Source: Roseovarius aestuarii
GTDB lineage: Bacteria > Pseudomonadota > Alphaproteobacteria > Rhodobacterales > Rhodobacteraceae
Assembly: GCF_019966515.1 (NCBI RefSeq)
Contig: NZ_JAIMIB010000015.1
Coordinates: forward strand, 62,001-126,000
Direction of reading: 5' to 3'
DNA: 64,000 nucleotides
The position numbers and the translations under genes were made by a program. A model generated the notes under the pieces. It was not told the origin of the DNA and made no database searches. It worked only from the letters and a program-made list of their open reading frames with translations. Below are positions 42,688 to 52,053 of this stretch, one piece after another (within the stretch, counting starts at the first letter, position 1; each line of letters starts with the position of its first letter).

Positions 42688-43854
42688 TTATCGACCGCGA
42701 TGATGCGGTGGATACATGGAGGCCGAAAATGGTTTCAGACGCTCACCCTTGTTCATAAGCCAGACAGCCGAGCGATGGTTGGGCTGGTTTTGCAGGTCCT
42801 GCGCGGAAAATGGCGGCAGAAGCCTCTCGAAGAGTGGCGCATCATTCGCACCGACGCGGTAGACAATCATCGTGCCCATATTGCCCAGAATGGCGTCCTG
42901 CACCTCGGTGTCGGTCTGTGAAAGGTGCTGGTGGGCGAGAACAAGCCCAAGGCCATATTTCCGCGCTTCTGAGAGCAGTCCAGCGAATGATTTTGTCGTC
43001 AGATTGTGGAATTCATCGACATAGAGAAAAAACGGGCGGCGGGCCATCTCTGGGAGCCCATACCGGGTAAAAGCTGCCTGCATGATGCGGGAGGTTATCA
43101 GGCCGCCCATGATGTTCGAGATATCTGCACCAAGCCGCCCCTTAGCCAGGTTCACAATCAGAATTTCTCCGTGATCCATCAGCATACGAAACCGTAGCGG
43201 CTCCTTCGGTTCACAGAGTGCTGTCCGAACCGCCGGATGTGCCAGAAACGCGCCGATTTTATTGGCGATGGGCGAGACCCCGTCAGCGCTGCTCTGGTAG
43301 TTCATCGCCGTATATTCATGTTTCCAGAAGAATCGTACCTGCGGATCGTTCAGGTTTTCCGTCACTTGCCGTCGAAACCCTTTGTACACGAACAGCTCTA
43401 GGATATCGCGCAGATCGGCCGACGGTTGTTCCAACAGCGCCAGCACTGCATATCGCAAAACATGCTCCATGCGCGCACCCCAGGCATCCGGCCACTGCTT
43501 CTTCAGGGTCTCGATGAGGGCGGACGCTACCAATGGTCGGTATCGCGCCGACACGTTCTTGAGTGGGTTGTATCCAAGCGGACAGCCCGGATCGGCTACA
43601 TCCCAGTAGTGGTGTCTGACATCGAGGCTCTGATGCAATCGCTCCGCCAGATCGCCATGTGGGTCAATGAGGCATAAACCTCGTCCAAATGAAGCATCTT
43701 GCCATGCAAGGTTCTGAAGGAGCGTAGATTTCCCGGTGCCCGTCTGACCAATTAAATACAAATGCAGCAGCCGGTCTTTTTGTGCAATGCCAAACGGCGC
43801 CGAGTTTTCATAACGGCGGTAGGCAAGTCCTAAAACGGAAACAGCACCCTGCAT
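42688..43854 (-). CDS. VirD4/TraG-like coupling-type ATPase
   Basis: 388 residues: Walker A LIGQTGTGKSTLLQNLAWQD (near 34-52), GLCLIDPHGDLAERL, Walker B FFLYVDEFHNLTTKSFAGLL (near 270-290) and the VLAHQHLSQ motif behind it, as in type IV coupling and DUF87/HerA-like ATPases. No N-terminal membrane anchor. It may pump or handle element DNA together with the recombinase encoded 200 bp downstream. A dead copy of its N-terminal part lies at 22918-23160. Composition is closer to host GC than neighbouring defence genes. Confidence 0.85.
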   Translation of the reverse strand: MQGAVSVLGLAYRRYENSAPFGIAQKDRLLHLYLIGQTGTGKSTLLQNLAWQDASFGRGLCLIDPHGDLAERLHQSLDVRHHYWDVADPGCPLGYNPLKNVSARYRPLVASALIETLKKQWPDAWGARMEHVLRYAVLALLEQPSADLRDILELFVYKGFRRQVTENLNDPQVRFFWKHEYTAMNYQSSADGVSPIANKIGAFLAHPAVRTALCEPKEPLRFRMLMDHGEILIVNLAKGRLGADISNIMGGLITSRIMQAAFTRYGLPEMARRPFFLYVDEFHNLTTKSFAGLLSEARKYGLGLVLAHQHLSQTDTEVQDAILGNMGTMIVYRVGANDAPLFERLLPPFSAQDLQNQPNHRSAVWLMNKGERLKPFSASMYPPHHRGR

Positions 43855-44121
43855 CGCGCCATTGTCTATGATTGCGCTACCGTCATACTAGCAGACAAGA
43901 GATCGGCAGAAACGATGCGGTGAATGGTTCTATGAGGCGTCCCAGACATTCACCCGTGCCAATCTCGCCAGGTTTTAAACAGATCATTCGCTGTGGCCAG
44001 CTTCGACCATCAAACAGTGGACGGAGCTGCCGTTCAGTTCAGTAGTGGCAATGTCTGCTAATGGGCTGCTGGTCAAAAACGGTCGTTTGCGCCGGTGACA
44101 AAAACGTATGAGTTTTGTCCT

Positions 44122-44505
44122 TTAAGGAGCGACAACCGCCCTTATCGCCTCAGCGGCGACGACGGCACCTCCGGCAGTGAGCATCCACTTGATAGCTGGT
44201 CCAACTTGGTCAGCGACACTGTCAGAGCTTCTTCGAAGAAATCTGGCCAGCGATCTACTTGCTTCGACCTTAGCCGCATCGAGCTCTAATTGAAGCGCTT
44301 CATTAGTCTTTTGCTTCTTTTCTAATTTCTCTTGAAGGTCTTTGACCGTGTCCAGCAGAAGCTTGTTGATTGCTTGTATCTCTTGACTGTCCCGGTCATT
44401 TGGTCGTTCCGGCAGAGCCAGTCGCACCATTTCGCAAACAGCGAAAATCTCGACCAAGGCAGCATCAAATTGCGCTTCCGATCCAGCGTCACTCGATGCA
44501 GTCAA
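44122..44505 (-). CDS. coiled-coil protein with C-terminal membrane segment
   Basis: 127 residues. A coiled coil spans about 40-85 (LLLDTVKDLQEKLEKKQKTN...), and the end is a hydrophobic helix (IKWMLTAGGAVVAAEAIRAVV), suggesting a tail-anchored protein. No family recognised. It is isolated between the VirD4-like operon and a pentapeptide-repeat remnant, both on the same strand. The 267 bp between it and the ATPase gene holds no supported gene. Confidence 0.6.
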   Translation of the reverse strand: MTASSDAGSEAQFDAALVEIFAVCEMVRLALPERPNDRDSQEIQAINKLLLDTVKDLQEKLEKKQKTNEALQLELDAAKVEASRSLARFLRRSSDSVADQVGPAIKWMLTAGGAVVAAEAIRAVVAP

Positions 44506-44546
44506 GGCACGTTTGGCGAAGTCTTTCCGCCGGACACCAAGCTGTC

Positions 44547-44867
44547 TTATCTTCTGGCGCTATCAGGAAGCTGAACGTGAGAAGGCCATTTGGTCTGAGC
44601 GTTGTATTCTATGAACTGGAGCTCAGCACCTCGCAGGTCACACTCGGATAAGTCTGAACCACAAACATTTGCGCAGGAAAGGTTTGCACCGGATAGGTCA
44701 GCGTTCCCGAGAATGCGATCTTGTAGGTCGGCGTGGGAAAGATCGATCTGGAAATCGGTATCCCTGACTGCATGAGAAGCACGGCTATCGTCGTCTCTCT
44801 GTCCTGAGCGCCGGCCGTTCCACTCGTCGATACTCCTAATCAGACGATCAACCTGTTTTTGCTTAAT
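44547..44867 (-). pseudogene. pentapeptide-repeat protein without a usual start
   Basis: The minus strand between a stop at 44877-44879 and a TAA at 44547 encodes VDRLIRSIDEWNGRR..., then pentapeptide repeats FQIDL SHADL QDRIL GNADL SGANL SCANV CGSDL SECDL RGAEL. No ATG, GTG or TTG precedes the N-terminal helix; ATT at 44865 is the only conceivable start. Intact homologues normally have a few more residues upstream, so I take it as a decayed or start-lost gene. Pentapeptide proteins form right-handed beta helices and may bind partners or mimic DNA. Confidence 0.6.
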
Positions 44868-44879
44868 AAGACCGCTTTA

Positions 44880-45277
44880 AGTGCCTCTATCTCTTATACT
44901 GTGGCTATAGATCGGCGACTTCCGATCGGGAAGCAACTTAACCCAAGAATCCCGCGTCGCTTGAAATCAAATGTGCGAAATATATTTCACAGTAGCCTTC
45001 CGTCTTCGAAACCGTCGGAGAAATCTGCGACATGTATGGGCCGCAAGAGTGCTGGAATTACTTTCACGCTGCCGGATATGTCGCAGGTTAATTTAGAAAT
45101 GCTTTAGCTTTGCCATGCAGATTGCCCGTGGGCTTGTTAGGGTCTGATGCCGGAGGGGGCAGGTCACGATCGACTTATTGTTCGCCTCAAATCATTTGAT
45201 CTGTATCACCGGCAATATGTCACGTGTGATGACTAATTTGACCATCTCGTTCGGGCTGCGTTAGTCAGCACGTGGTA
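44880..45277. other. intergenic, no gene seen
   Basis: About 400 bp between the pentapeptide remnant and the YD-repeat gene. A plus-strand 82-codon frame at 44859-45107 has no ribosome site or recognisable content and overlaps the remnant. Nothing else is supported. Confidence 0.4.
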
Positions 45278-47017
45278 CTACTCCGCATCGGCACCAAACC
45301 AATTGTCATTTGACAGTGCGATGACGTCCAAAAAGTCATTAAATGTTCGCGTTATCTTGCCAGCCAAAATTTCGCCTTCCTCGCTGGTTAGCTTTTCAAT
45401 GTCCCCAGCTTCATTGTAAGCGATGGTAATTGATCCTTCCCCAACTAATGATACACGATGGAGTTTACCAAACGTGTCGCTGTATTCAATTTTTAATGTC
45501 TGGCCTGTGGCATCGGAAATCCATTTATAGCGTCCAATCGGATCATAACCAATTTTCAAGGATAGGCTATTGCTGCTGTGTGCAGCCGTTATGTTACCAG
45601 CATGGTCGTATTCGTAAGTCCACATGACACCAGAGCCTGATTTTTCTTTATCGCTTGTGTCGAACCAGTCGAAAACAGAGGTGTATTTTCCTCTTTCATC
45701 GAACTCCAAGTGTTCTCGATAACCTTCGGCCGTGATTTTCTTCTTTGGGTTTCCGGCACTATCATATTCATAATGTGTAACGTCACCATTTACGTTCACT
45801 GTCGACGGTCTAGCTAAATACGGATGGTAAATGGTATCAGAGAAATCGTCGCCAAGATAAGACAATACACGTTTCAGATAATGTTGACCATCATCGCCCA
45901 CTTCATGCCAAAACTCATAGCTCGCTTCGAGACTCAACTTACCATCACATGACTTGGTTACACTTGATTTATAGTGGTTTTCGGGGTCGTCTTCTTGCGG
46001 CACATAATTGTACACTTCAAGGCAGCCATCTCGTTCCTTGAAACTTGTAACCCAATCTTTTTCTTGATTGTAAGTAAGAACTTTGTCCGTATCATCTGGA
46101 TATCGAATTCGTGTGAGATTGTGTGCTTCGTCGTATTCATAAAAGTACGTGTTTCCCCATGCATTTTGCATCTCCACGAGGTCTTCGCCCTTATAGTGAT
46201 ATGTGGATTCAAATCCTTCAGAAGACAGGATTGAGACAATTCTTCCACTAGCCTTGTCGATCTCAATCTCTAGCCATCGACTTTGATCGTCGCGAATTCG
46301 TCGAAGCACGCCATCTTTATAAGAAAAATGCGCAAAATTATTTTCGGAATCTCTCGCGAATACCAATTTCCCAGATCGGTCAAATCGTTGCAGACCACCT
46401 TCGGAAGTATGTCGCACGAAGTTGAAACCATCAAATTCTATGAAATTAGATGTGTCCCGGCCACTTACGTATCTTTCCAATAATAGAAGTGGCGGTCGCC
46501 ATGATGCGTAAATATTGTACTTTGAAATTAATACAGCCCGCAAGTCTGGGTTATTCAAGGACCTTTCGAATTCTCTTCGTAGTTTCTCCAACTCTGCTTC
46601 TGAAGTAGACTTGCGAGATGCTGCAATTTGCCTGACCGCCTCCTCATTCGCAGCCCGCATCTGCGTTCGATTCAAGGTCGCAGAAGAAGTGTACAAAGTC
46701 TCAAGACCGGCGCCGCACTCTTTATGTAATAATCCACCAGAATCAGTGGTGACGAGTCTCGACTCAAAATCGGAGCACCAACCAAAACCAAATAGCCCGT
46801 TGAACAAGGACCGACTTTTGTAGCCTCGACGAACCACTAAATCGAAACCTTCTCCCGGAACGATCAAATCCGTCCAAACGATCAGGTAACTTCCGTCTTT
46901 CATGTCAACTTCTGCACGCACCGGCCCAACATTCGACGCGATTAGCATCAGTGCGACTAGGAAACTGCTCCAAGCTCGTGCGGTGCGGCTAAAAAATGTA
47001 CGGCTGATCGCAAACAT
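45278..47017 (-). CDS. exported YD/RHS-repeat protein
   Basis: 579 residues with an N-terminal export signal (RAWSSFLVALMLIASNVGPV, cleavage probably after VRA), a DUF6531-like opening (DLVVRRGYKSRSLFNGLFG, GFGWCSDFES), a helical insert (120-165) and RHS/YD repeats (GNTYFYEYDEAHNLTRIRYP, THYEYDSAGNPKKKITAEG, YEYDHAGNITAAHSS). The RHS core is short and ends without a toxin domain or an RHS cleavage motif. It starts 17 bp after the TIR-WD40 gene on the same strand. It may be a periplasmic partner or a decayed polymorphic-toxin-like shell; function open. Confidence 0.82.
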   Translation of the reverse strand: MFAISRTFFSRTARAWSSFLVALMLIASNVGPVRAEVDMKDGSYLIVWTDLIVPGEGFDLVVRRGYKSRSLFNGLFGFGWCSDFESRLVTTDSGGLLHKECGAGLETLYTSSATLNRTQMRAANEEAVRQIAASRKSTSEAELEKLRREFERSLNNPDLRAVLISKYNIYASWRPPLLLLERYVSGRDTSNFIEFDGFNFVRHTSEGGLQRFDRSGKLVFARDSENNFAHFSYKDGVLRRIRDDQSRWLEIEIDKASGRIVSILSSEGFESTYHYKGEDLVEMQNAWGNTYFYEYDEAHNLTRIRYPDDTDKVLTYNQEKDWVTSFKERDGCLEVYNYVPQEDDPENHYKSSVTKSCDGKLSLEASYEFWHEVGDDGQHYLKRVLSYLGDDFSDTIYHPYLARPSTVNVNGDVTHYEYDSAGNPKKKITAEGYREHLEFDERGKYTSVFDWFDTSDKEKSGSGVMWTYEYDHAGNITAAHSSNSLSLKIGYDPIGRYKWISDATGQTLKIEYSDTFGKLHRVSLVGEGSITIAYNEAGDIEKLTSEEGEILAGKITRTFNDFLDVIALSNDNWFGADAE

Positions 47018-47034
47018 AAATCCCTAGTCTTCCC

Positions 47035-49971
47035 TTAATGTAATCTTGCACGAATGCTCGGTGCGCCTGCCAGCTCAAGTAGTTCTTCCATAGTTCCGAA
47101 GGTCCGCCATAGGTGCGCATCAAGCCCTTTCCCAATTGTTAGAAATGTTTCGGAACTCGGACTGACAACTACTCTAAAAATTGAATTCAAAGGCTGGTCA
47201 AAGACGCCAAGCAAGGTTCCGGAACTGCGATCCCAGATACGTACTATGCCTTCAGTTGATGTGGTGATCAGTTTCGAGTCGTCTGAGCTAAATACGGCGC
47301 TAGTAATGGATTTGGAACGAAAGCCTAGCTCCAACTGCAGTCTTCCGTCTGAGGCGTCCCAAACTACGGTTTTTCCATCAGTCGACGCCGAAAGAATAAC
47401 AGTTCCATCTCTGTTGAATGAACAACCAATAATTTCAGCACCGTGAGAAATACGAAACTGTTCTAGTCCAGTGGCTTCGAACCAAACTAGCAACTTACCT
47501 CCGGTTGTGCACGTCAGTAGTCGTTGAGAATTCGCAGCAATGTCTATGCCGACAATCTGATCTTCATGCTTCAATATTTTGAGACTGGACTGTTCTCCAT
47601 ACACGTCGACAATTGCAACGTTGCGGTTTTCGAGCCGGGCAACTAGTCGATCTCCTTTGGCATTGAACTGAATCTCCAAAATCGGCGCCCCCAATTCCCA
47701 CCGTGAGGTCTCGGCACCTGACTGTGTGTTCCAAAAGATGATTGATCCATCAGTGGAAGCCGTCGCGAGCAACTCGCCGTTGGGAGAGTAGTCTAGATCG
47801 CTAACTAAGGAAGTTCCGTGAGTAAGTTCGTACCGTTTAGTCCGTGAACTGAAATCCCAAACTTCCACGATCGAGTCGAAGCTCACGGTGCTAAAACGGC
47901 TCCAACTACGGTCAAACGCGAACTTTTTAACCGGTCTCCCGACATTGATCGGCTCAAGTTCAGCGGCACCATTGGTGGAATTCCAGAAACGAACCATTCC
48001 ATCCCAGGCACCGGTGGCTACTAGCGGCTGGCTGGGATGAAATGCGCCGTCTCTGATTAACCCGTCGTGTCCGACAAGTGACGCTAAGTAAGAAGGATTG
48101 GCACGCGAAAACACCTCGAGCCCACCGTCTATCTTGGATACGGCGAAAGTCAATTCGTCTGGATGCACCGCCAATGACCAGGTGGAAGCACTTCTTTGGC
48201 TGGCCAAACCAGTGATTAGTCCGGAATTTCGATCCCAAACACGTACTGATCGATCGATGGAGGTTGTAACCACGGCCGCATCTTCAGCAATAAATCTTGC
48301 CGAAACCACTCGGTCATTATGCCCAGAATATACCTGCAGCTCTCGGCCGCTTCTTGCATCCCATAGCCGCGCGGTTCCGTCGGATGATGCCGTCAAAAGG
48401 AGCTCGCCCTGTGAATCGAAGTTCACGTCGTTAACTATGTCCTGGTGGCCAACGAGCTTGTAAAGTCGTTCCCCGCTGGACATGTCCCAAATGATAGCTG
48501 AATTATCGCTCGACGCAGTCGCCAGCAGCTTCCCATCGTCGCTAATTTCTGCGCTCCAAATCTCGTCTATATGTCCCTCAAATTTTTTCACAGCGTTGCG
48601 TAATTTTAGAGACCAAAGTGTCGCTGTGTGATCGCGGGAAGTGCTCACTAGAAACTCGTCATTGCCGTGAAATGACAGGGACGTTATGCTTTCATTGTGT
48701 CCGAGAAGATTATAGGCTAGCTCACCTGTATCTACGCGCCAGATTTTCACATTGCCGCCCGAATCTGAACTCGCTAGAAGTTCACCGGACGGCGAGTAAA
48801 CAACATCAGTGACTTGTCTTTGGCCGTGTGGCAACTCGAAAACGATTTCACCTAATTCGACATCCCACACACGAGCAGTACCGTCGAAAGAGGCCGTAGC
48901 AAGTTGAAGTCCGCTTGGACTGAAATCGAGAGCTTCTATTTCGGCGCGGTGCCCGGCGAACGTTTGAATTAGGCGGCCGGTGCTTACATCCCAGATTCGG
49001 GCAATGCCATCAAAAGAGGCCGACGCGAGTTTTTTTCCGGCGGCGTCAAAGGCTATGTCAGAAATATGCCCCTCGTGTGCTTTCTCCCTGAATATCAATG
49101 ACAGGCTAGTAACTACTTTATACAATGCAACTTTGGCCTCATCCGACCACGGCCTCAGGTAAGCACTAATCATGTTTGATTGAACTGGTGCAGACCTAAG
49201 CGCGAGTTGTAGAGCCCTTTCTGGCGCTCCCCTGTTCAGCTCGCGAATCGATGATTCAGCCAATTCCCTGGACTGTATTTTCGACACCTCACGCGTTTGC
49301 TCAATTGCAAAAAAACCGACAAGTGTTGATATTGCTGCTAAAACGCTTACCGCGATCGACAATTGTTTTTGCTTGCGAAAGGCTATTCGGAGTTTGGCTT
49401 CGCGGTCTTTCGATTCGGTCAATTCCTGTTCGAGAAATTTCGCTCTACTTTGAGTAACTGCCAGTGCGAGAAGTTTCGACATCCGAGAATGTTCGGCTCT
49501 GAGCTGATGACTATTGAAATTGTCCCATTCAGACGCGATCAACACTGTTCTTTGAGCGTTTGGCCATCTCGTTAAGATAGATTCCGGCACACTACGGTCT
49601 TGAGCTCCATATGCATCGATTAAGATTGGCGCGATTTCTGGTCGGTTTTCGAGCCACCAGTCGATTTCATGATGCACCCAGTCAGTTTTTCCGTTCTTTC
49701 GTTCGTCGATCCGGGCACCGGCCGTACAGATCATTATGAAGGCGCGAGCTCTCTCCAAGTTCAGCTTGTGGACTTTTTTCCAATCACCAGCCGTCGGCTC
49801 ATGCTTGTCTTGATAGACTTTCAGCGTAAATTGCTTTTTTAGACCAGTCTTGGGGTCGTGTGCTTGAACAGGCTGACCCTCAAGAAGCGCGGCAACTTTG
49901 TTCGCGGCTTCCGTACCATCATACTGTCGGTAGCATAAAAAAACTGGCCATAACTCTTGTGATTCAGCCAT
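47035..49971 (-). CDS. membrane TIR-WD40 protein
   Basis: 978 residues: TIR domain (about 8-150) starting WPVFLCYRQYDGTEAAN, with DWVHHEIDWWL giving Glu102 at the catalytic site; a helix near 208-225 (LSIAVSVLAAISTLVGFFA); a linker (ELAESSIRELNRGAPERALQ) as in nSTAND-WD40 proteins; then roughly 14-16 WD40 blades (about 285-960), for example ARIWDVSTGRLIQTFAGH and ARLWDARSGRELQVYSGH. Two propellers are likely. Such TIR-WD40 proteins are thought to be NADase defence sensors. The exported YD-repeat gene follows at 17 bp, suggesting a common operon. Confidence 0.9.
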   Translation of the reverse strand: MAESQELWPVFLCYRQYDGTEAANKVAALLEGQPVQAHDPKTGLKKQFTLKVYQDKHEPTAGDWKKVHKLNLERARAFIMICTAGARIDERKNGKTDWVHHEIDWWLENRPEIAPILIDAYGAQDRSVPESILTRWPNAQRTVLIASEWDNFNSHQLRAEHSRMSKLLALAVTQSRAKFLEQELTESKDREAKLRIAFRKQKQLSIAVSVLAAISTLVGFFAIEQTREVSKIQSRELAESSIRELNRGAPERALQLALRSAPVQSNMISAYLRPWSDEAKVALYKVVTSLSLIFREKAHEGHISDIAFDAAGKKLASASFDGIARIWDVSTGRLIQTFAGHRAEIEALDFSPSGLQLATASFDGTARVWDVELGEIVFELPHGQRQVTDVVYSPSGELLASSDSGGNVKIWRVDTGELAYNLLGHNESITSLSFHGNDEFLVSTSRDHTATLWSLKLRNAVKKFEGHIDEIWSAEISDDGKLLATASSDNSAIIWDMSSGERLYKLVGHQDIVNDVNFDSQGELLLTASSDGTARLWDARSGRELQVYSGHNDRVVSARFIAEDAAVVTTSIDRSVRVWDRNSGLITGLASQRSASTWSLAVHPDELTFAVSKIDGGLEVFSRANPSYLASLVGHDGLIRDGAFHPSQPLVATGAWDGMVRFWNSTNGAAELEPINVGRPVKKFAFDRSWSRFSTVSFDSIVEVWDFSSRTKRYELTHGTSLVSDLDYSPNGELLATASTDGSIIFWNTQSGAETSRWELGAPILEIQFNAKGDRLVARLENRNVAIVDVYGEQSSLKILKHEDQIVGIDIAANSQRLLTCTTGGKLLVWFEATGLEQFRISHGAEIIGCSFNRDGTVILSASTDGKTVVWDASDGRLQLELGFRSKSITSAVFSSDDSKLITTSTEGIVRIWDRSSGTLLGVFDQPLNSIFRVVVSPSSETFLTIGKGLDAHLWRTFGTMEELLELAGAPSIRARLH

Positions 49972-50485
49972 TAGTATACCTTACTGAAGAATTTGTGATA
50001 TTCAATTTACCACTGTAAATCCCAGCTGCCAAATGGGGTAACCCGGTACTCAATTATACATTTGACGGAGCTCATTTGGAACCAGACGTTTTTCGGGAAC
50101 GTGTTTTGGTGGGTCCAACGAAATTCATCATTCAGACAATCAATGTCTGCTTCACACGCAAATGTGACATTCGTGCTGATTGCGGCATCATGAACTTTGG
50201 CTCTTCAAGTCTTTTCGCCGCTCGATGCACGAACGCCCGTTGTCGGAGAACGCTGTCATTCGCATCACAATCCGCTAGTTTCACGCGGTCTCGCCCGGAC
50301 GGGCAATTTCCTCGACACCGCGAGAACCGTTGCCATCAGCCATATCGCCTCATCCGATATGGTGACTGCTATCGCTATCCACAGATCCGCTGCATTATGA
50401 TCCCGGGTCGTTCTTTCCACGGCATCGCCTGCCGTGGAGCGTGTGGGAAATCCCTCCCGCGCGCTCCATCGGAAGGAGATGTATC
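49972..50485. other. upstream region of DUF3768 operon
   Basis: 514 bp. The first 100 bp contain the TIR-WD40 promoter. 50292-50346 resembles 51571-51622 (CGCCC..CACCGCGA..ACCG..CCATATC), upstream of the XRE gene, so the two operons seem to share a control element. A 162-codon frame (50076-50564) overlaps the DUF3768 start out of frame and has a non-protein-like composition, so it was not called. Confidence 0.45.
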
Positions 50486-51016
50486 ATGGGTAATTTGCAA
50501 GACGATGTTGAGGGTGATGTGGGCGCGGTTCCGCGCTGTCAGTGCTGTGGATCAGAACGGGTAGCTAGGGATGCCTGGGCCTGCTGGAACCCTGAAAGCG
50601 GGTTATGGGAGCTAGAGAATGTGTTCGACGACGCGCATTGCCACAAATGCGAAGGCGAAACAAAACTTGTCTGGGCACGGCAGGAAATCCCACCAAACCA
50701 ACGCATCCGCGAGCTGAACGACAGGTTCCGTCGGGGTGGTCTTGGCAACGGGTCGGTCATGCTGACCAGCGGCATTCAGGAACGCGGTGGCGTATTTGTA
50801 GCGGCCGCTGTCAAGGCGGTTCGGAGTTTCGACAACTTCTCGAACCAAAACGATCCCTGGGGCGAGCACGATTTCGGCGCCGTTGAGGTCGAGGACGAAA
50901 AGGTATTCTGGAAGATCGACTATTTTTCGCCCGATCTGACCGCCGGAAGCGAGAACCCGGCCAATGAAGGTGTCACCCACCGGGTGCTCACTATCATGCT
51001 TTCGTCGGAGTATTGA
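50486..51016 (+). CDS. DUF3768 protein
   Basis: 176 residues from ATG 50486, with AAGGAGATG just upstream. N-terminal zinc-ribbon-like cysteines (CQCCGSERVARDAWACW and CHKCEGETK) precede the DUF3768 domain: RIRELNDRFRRGGLGNGSVM, FDNFSNQNDPWGEHDFGAVE and FWKIDYFSPDL. The family is common on alphaproteobacterial plasmids and islands; function unknown. It is followed after 2 bp by the 95-residue gene at 51019 and belongs to a GC-rich segment that differs from the AT-rich cargo around it. Confidence 0.85.
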   Translation: MGNLQDDVEGDVGAVPRCQCCGSERVARDAWACWNPESGLWELENVFDDAHCHKCEGETKLVWARQEIPPNQRIRELNDRFRRGGLGNGSVMLTSGIQERGGVFVAAAVKAVRSFDNFSNQNDPWGEHDFGAVEVEDEKVFWKIDYFSPDLTAGSENPANEGVTHRVLTIMLSSEY

Positions 51017-51018
51017 CC

Positions 51019-51306
51019 ATGGCCAAGGATGACTATGAGCGTTTCAACCTCGTCTGGCAGGATCGCATCATCGAGGTGTCCTATCAGGCCAATTGGCTCA
51101 ATTCCGGCCACTGGCACCTCGAGCTTCGCTGCGACGATCCGCTGCCGGTAACGGGTACAGGATATCGTTCATGTTTTGTTCCTGCGCACTGCTTAGAAGG
51201 CGCTGAAGCAATCGAGGTGTATATCCTCAACTGGCTTGATCACTCTGCAGAAGACCCAGAGTGGCTGAAATTGCTCGAAGAAAACCGCCAACTCTCGCTC
51301 TTCTGA
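51019..51306 (+). CDS. small protein of plasmid/island type
   Basis: 95 residues from ATG 51019 (MAKDDYERFNLVWQDRIIEV), two bases after the DUF3768 stop; an in-frame TTG at 51013 overlaps it. The protein is beta-rich at the start (DRIIEVSYQANWLNSGHWHL) and helical at the end (WLKLLEENRQL). Family not known to me, but small proteins of this kind accompany DUF3768 in alphaproteobacterial mobile elements. A strong terminator follows. Confidence 0.75.
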   Translation: MAKDDYERFNLVWQDRIIEVSYQANWLNSGHWHLELRCDDPLPVTGTGYRSCFVPAHCLEGAEAIEVYILNWLDHSAEDPEWLKLLEENRQLSLF

Positions 51307-51328
51307 GCCCCTATCACCGGGCCCGATA

Positions 51329-51357
51329 CGCTGCCTGCTAGCCAGGCAGCGTTTTTT
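51329..51357 (+). terminator. rho-independent terminator of DUF3768 operon
   Basis: CGCTGCCTG (51329-51337) pairs with CAGGCAGCG (51343-51351) around 5 bases, followed by TTTTTT. It ends the two-gene unit. Confidence 0.93.
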
Positions 51358-51705
51358 ATGTGCGAATGCCAATTCTTGTAAGAAACGGGGGGGGAATTTC
51401 GTCTTCGCGGTGGCAGCTCCGGCAGTCACAGCCGTCTCACCGGGGCTCATCCCAGCGTCAGTCAAGGATGTAGCTCCACCGCCTTTTGTCAGCATTTGCA
51501 GGGACGAACGCGCCCGAACGGGATGGGCGTTATGTGCCGGACCCTATGAGGGGTCCGGATCATGCGCACCCGCCCAGGCGTATCCCGCGGCACCGCGAAG
51601 ACCGATACCCAGTCACCATATCACCGCACACCATACCGTGCCTGCTAGGACAGGCCGCCTTGGCGCTCTAGACTGATGCTCTATCAGTTTAAGCACATGA
51701 GACTT
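51358..51705. other. upstream region of XRE gene
   Basis: 348 bp without a gene. It holds an 8-bp stem hairpin CCGGACCC/GGGTCCGG at 51537-51558 and the copy at 51571-51622 of the segment found upstream of DUF3768. It should contain the promoter of the XRE-RuvC-like pair. Confidence 0.45.
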
Positions 51706-52053
51706 ATGAGTACACAATTCGCCCACGACCTGCGCACGGCGCGCAGGAAGGCTGGCCTCACCCAGGATGACCTTGCCCATCTTCTGGATACCCATCAATC
51801 GGCGGTATCAGATCTGGAAACGGGCAAACAGCGCCCTGGTCTTTATGAGATCATCGAGCTTTCGCTCATCTATGGCCGATCCTTCGAGAGCTTTTTCGAG
51901 GAGGTGCTGGCGGAACGGCGCAAGCTTCTGCGGCGGCGGCTGAAGACGCTGCCCGATCTCAAAAAACCTACCGCCGACACATTTAACCGCGCCAGCTCGC
52001 TTGAGAGAATGAAAGAGCGGCTGAAACCCCCGCAGGATCATGGCGGCGCTTAG
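51706..52053 (+). CDS. XRE family regulator
   Basis: 115 residues from ATG 51706; ATG 51697 would add three residues. HTH at about 8-60: FAHDLRTARRKAGLTQDDLA and HQSAVSDLETGKQRPGLYEI. The C-terminal half is basic and helical (ERRKLLRRRLKTLPDLKK). It overlaps the RuvC-like gene by 14 bp and probably controls this GC-rich segment. Confidence 0.85.
   Translation: MSTQFAHDLRTARRKAGLTQDDLAHLLDTHQSAVSDLETGKQRPGLYEIIELSLIYGRSFESFFEEVLAERRKLLRRRLKTLPDLKKPTADTFNRASSLERMKERLKPPQDHGGA

Noticed and set aside
40945..44121. Complete conjugation or type IV secretion system
   Set aside because: Only coupling-type ATPases are found; no relaxase, VirB4 or pilus genes are visible.
50076..50564. 162-codon open frame before DUF3768
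   Set aside because: Cys/Arg/Ser-rich composition, no ribosome site, and it runs out of frame into a well-supported gene.
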